Shown here: piece by piece, positions 14,484 to 14,551 of the stretch
Layout of the letters: every line of letters begins with the position of its first letter
Position numbering within the stretch: position 1 is the stretch's first letter
Source of the DNA: Planctomycetaceae bacterium
Lineage (GTDB): Bacteria; Planctomycetota; Planctomycetia; Planctomycetales; Planctomycetaceae
NCBI GenBank assembly: GCA_023258825.1
Contig: JALQWE010000044.1
Coordinates: 1 to 14,551 of the forward strand
DNA: 14,551 nt
Direction: 5' to 3'
Notes under the pieces: model-generated
What the model was told of the DNA's origin: nothing
The model's database searches: none
Seen by the model: the letters and a program-made list of their open reading frames with translations, nothing else
Translations under genes and position numbers: made by a program

Positions 14484-14551
14484 GTGTTCAACAACCTTCT
14501 CTCACTTGCCGAAGTTCGTTCCGGGCTCACGGGTCCGGAAATTGACTGGAC
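14484..14551 (+). CDS. Start of an unidentified gene, cut by the window end
   Basis: From a GTG at 14484 the frame stays open to the edge and reads as an orderly amphipathic N terminus (VFNNLLSLAEVRSGLTGPEI, then DW). GGGA (14473-14476) lies 7 nt upstream as a weak SD. An in-frame TTG at 14469 is an alternative start, and a TGA at 14466-14468 closes the frame upstream. An AACAC-T-GTGTT inverted repeat (14478-14488) covers the start codon and could hide it in a small hairpin. Only 22 codons are visible, so no family can be assigned. The promoter at 14182 faces this gene. Confidence 0.45.
   Translation, partial: MFNNLLSLAEVRSGLTGPEIDW

Noticed and set aside
1..14551. Mobile element, CRISPR array, tRNA or rRNA
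   Set aside because: No transposase or integrase motif, no regularly spaced direct repeats and no tRNA- or rRNA-like stretch were seen on either strand.

Overview
The window looks like chromosomal DNA of a planctomycete (Planctomycetota, probably Planctomycetales). The main evidence is a minus-strand cluster of protein families that are expanded in that phylum: two Tat-exported DUF1501 proteins and one large PSCyt1/DUF1549/DUF1553 protein with two CxxCH haem-binding motifs. Signal-peptide-bearing secreted proteins, several genes with weak Shine-Dalgarno sites and some GTG starts fit the same origin. No tRNA, rRNA, CRISPR array, transposase or integrase was seen.

Layout. Positions 1-3425 (+) hold a promoter with a perfect 18-bp palindrome over its -10 element, followed by two translationally coupled P-loop ATPases (406 and 697 aa). 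Both carry archaeal-ATPase/STAND-like features, and the second adds a winged helix, a long disordered linker and a TPR-like tail. The pair ends 12 bp inside the end of a convergent minus-strand gene (3414-5246) for a membrane-anchored MutS-like ATPase. Positions 5515-11495 (-) hold DUF1501, PSCyt1/DUF1549/DUF1553 and DUF1501 genes, transcribed from a candidate promoter near 11600. Across a 373-bp divergent intergenic region with several inverted repeats lies a Tat-exported NHL/beta-propeller protein (11869-12942, +). A repeat-bearing 240-bp gap with a bidirectional terminator separates it from a convergent 2-Cys peroxiredoxin gene (13185-13733, -). The last 800 bp are mostly non-coding, with a good promoter at about 14182, a leader hairpin, and the first codons of a plus-strand gene cut by the window edge.

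How the parts relate. The central cluster is probably an exported, haem-containing assembly: DUF1501 proteins are usually encoded next to PSCyt1/DUF1549/DUF1553 partners in planctomycetes, and polysaccharide or sulfated-substrate handling is often suggested but unproven. The ATPase pair is the best candidate for an undescribed system. It is compact, coupled and apparently self-contained, and its palindromic operator suggests dedicated control, but no effector domain is visible and its function cannot be read from sequence. The window starts only 114 bp upstream of it, so an upstream partner cannot be excluded.
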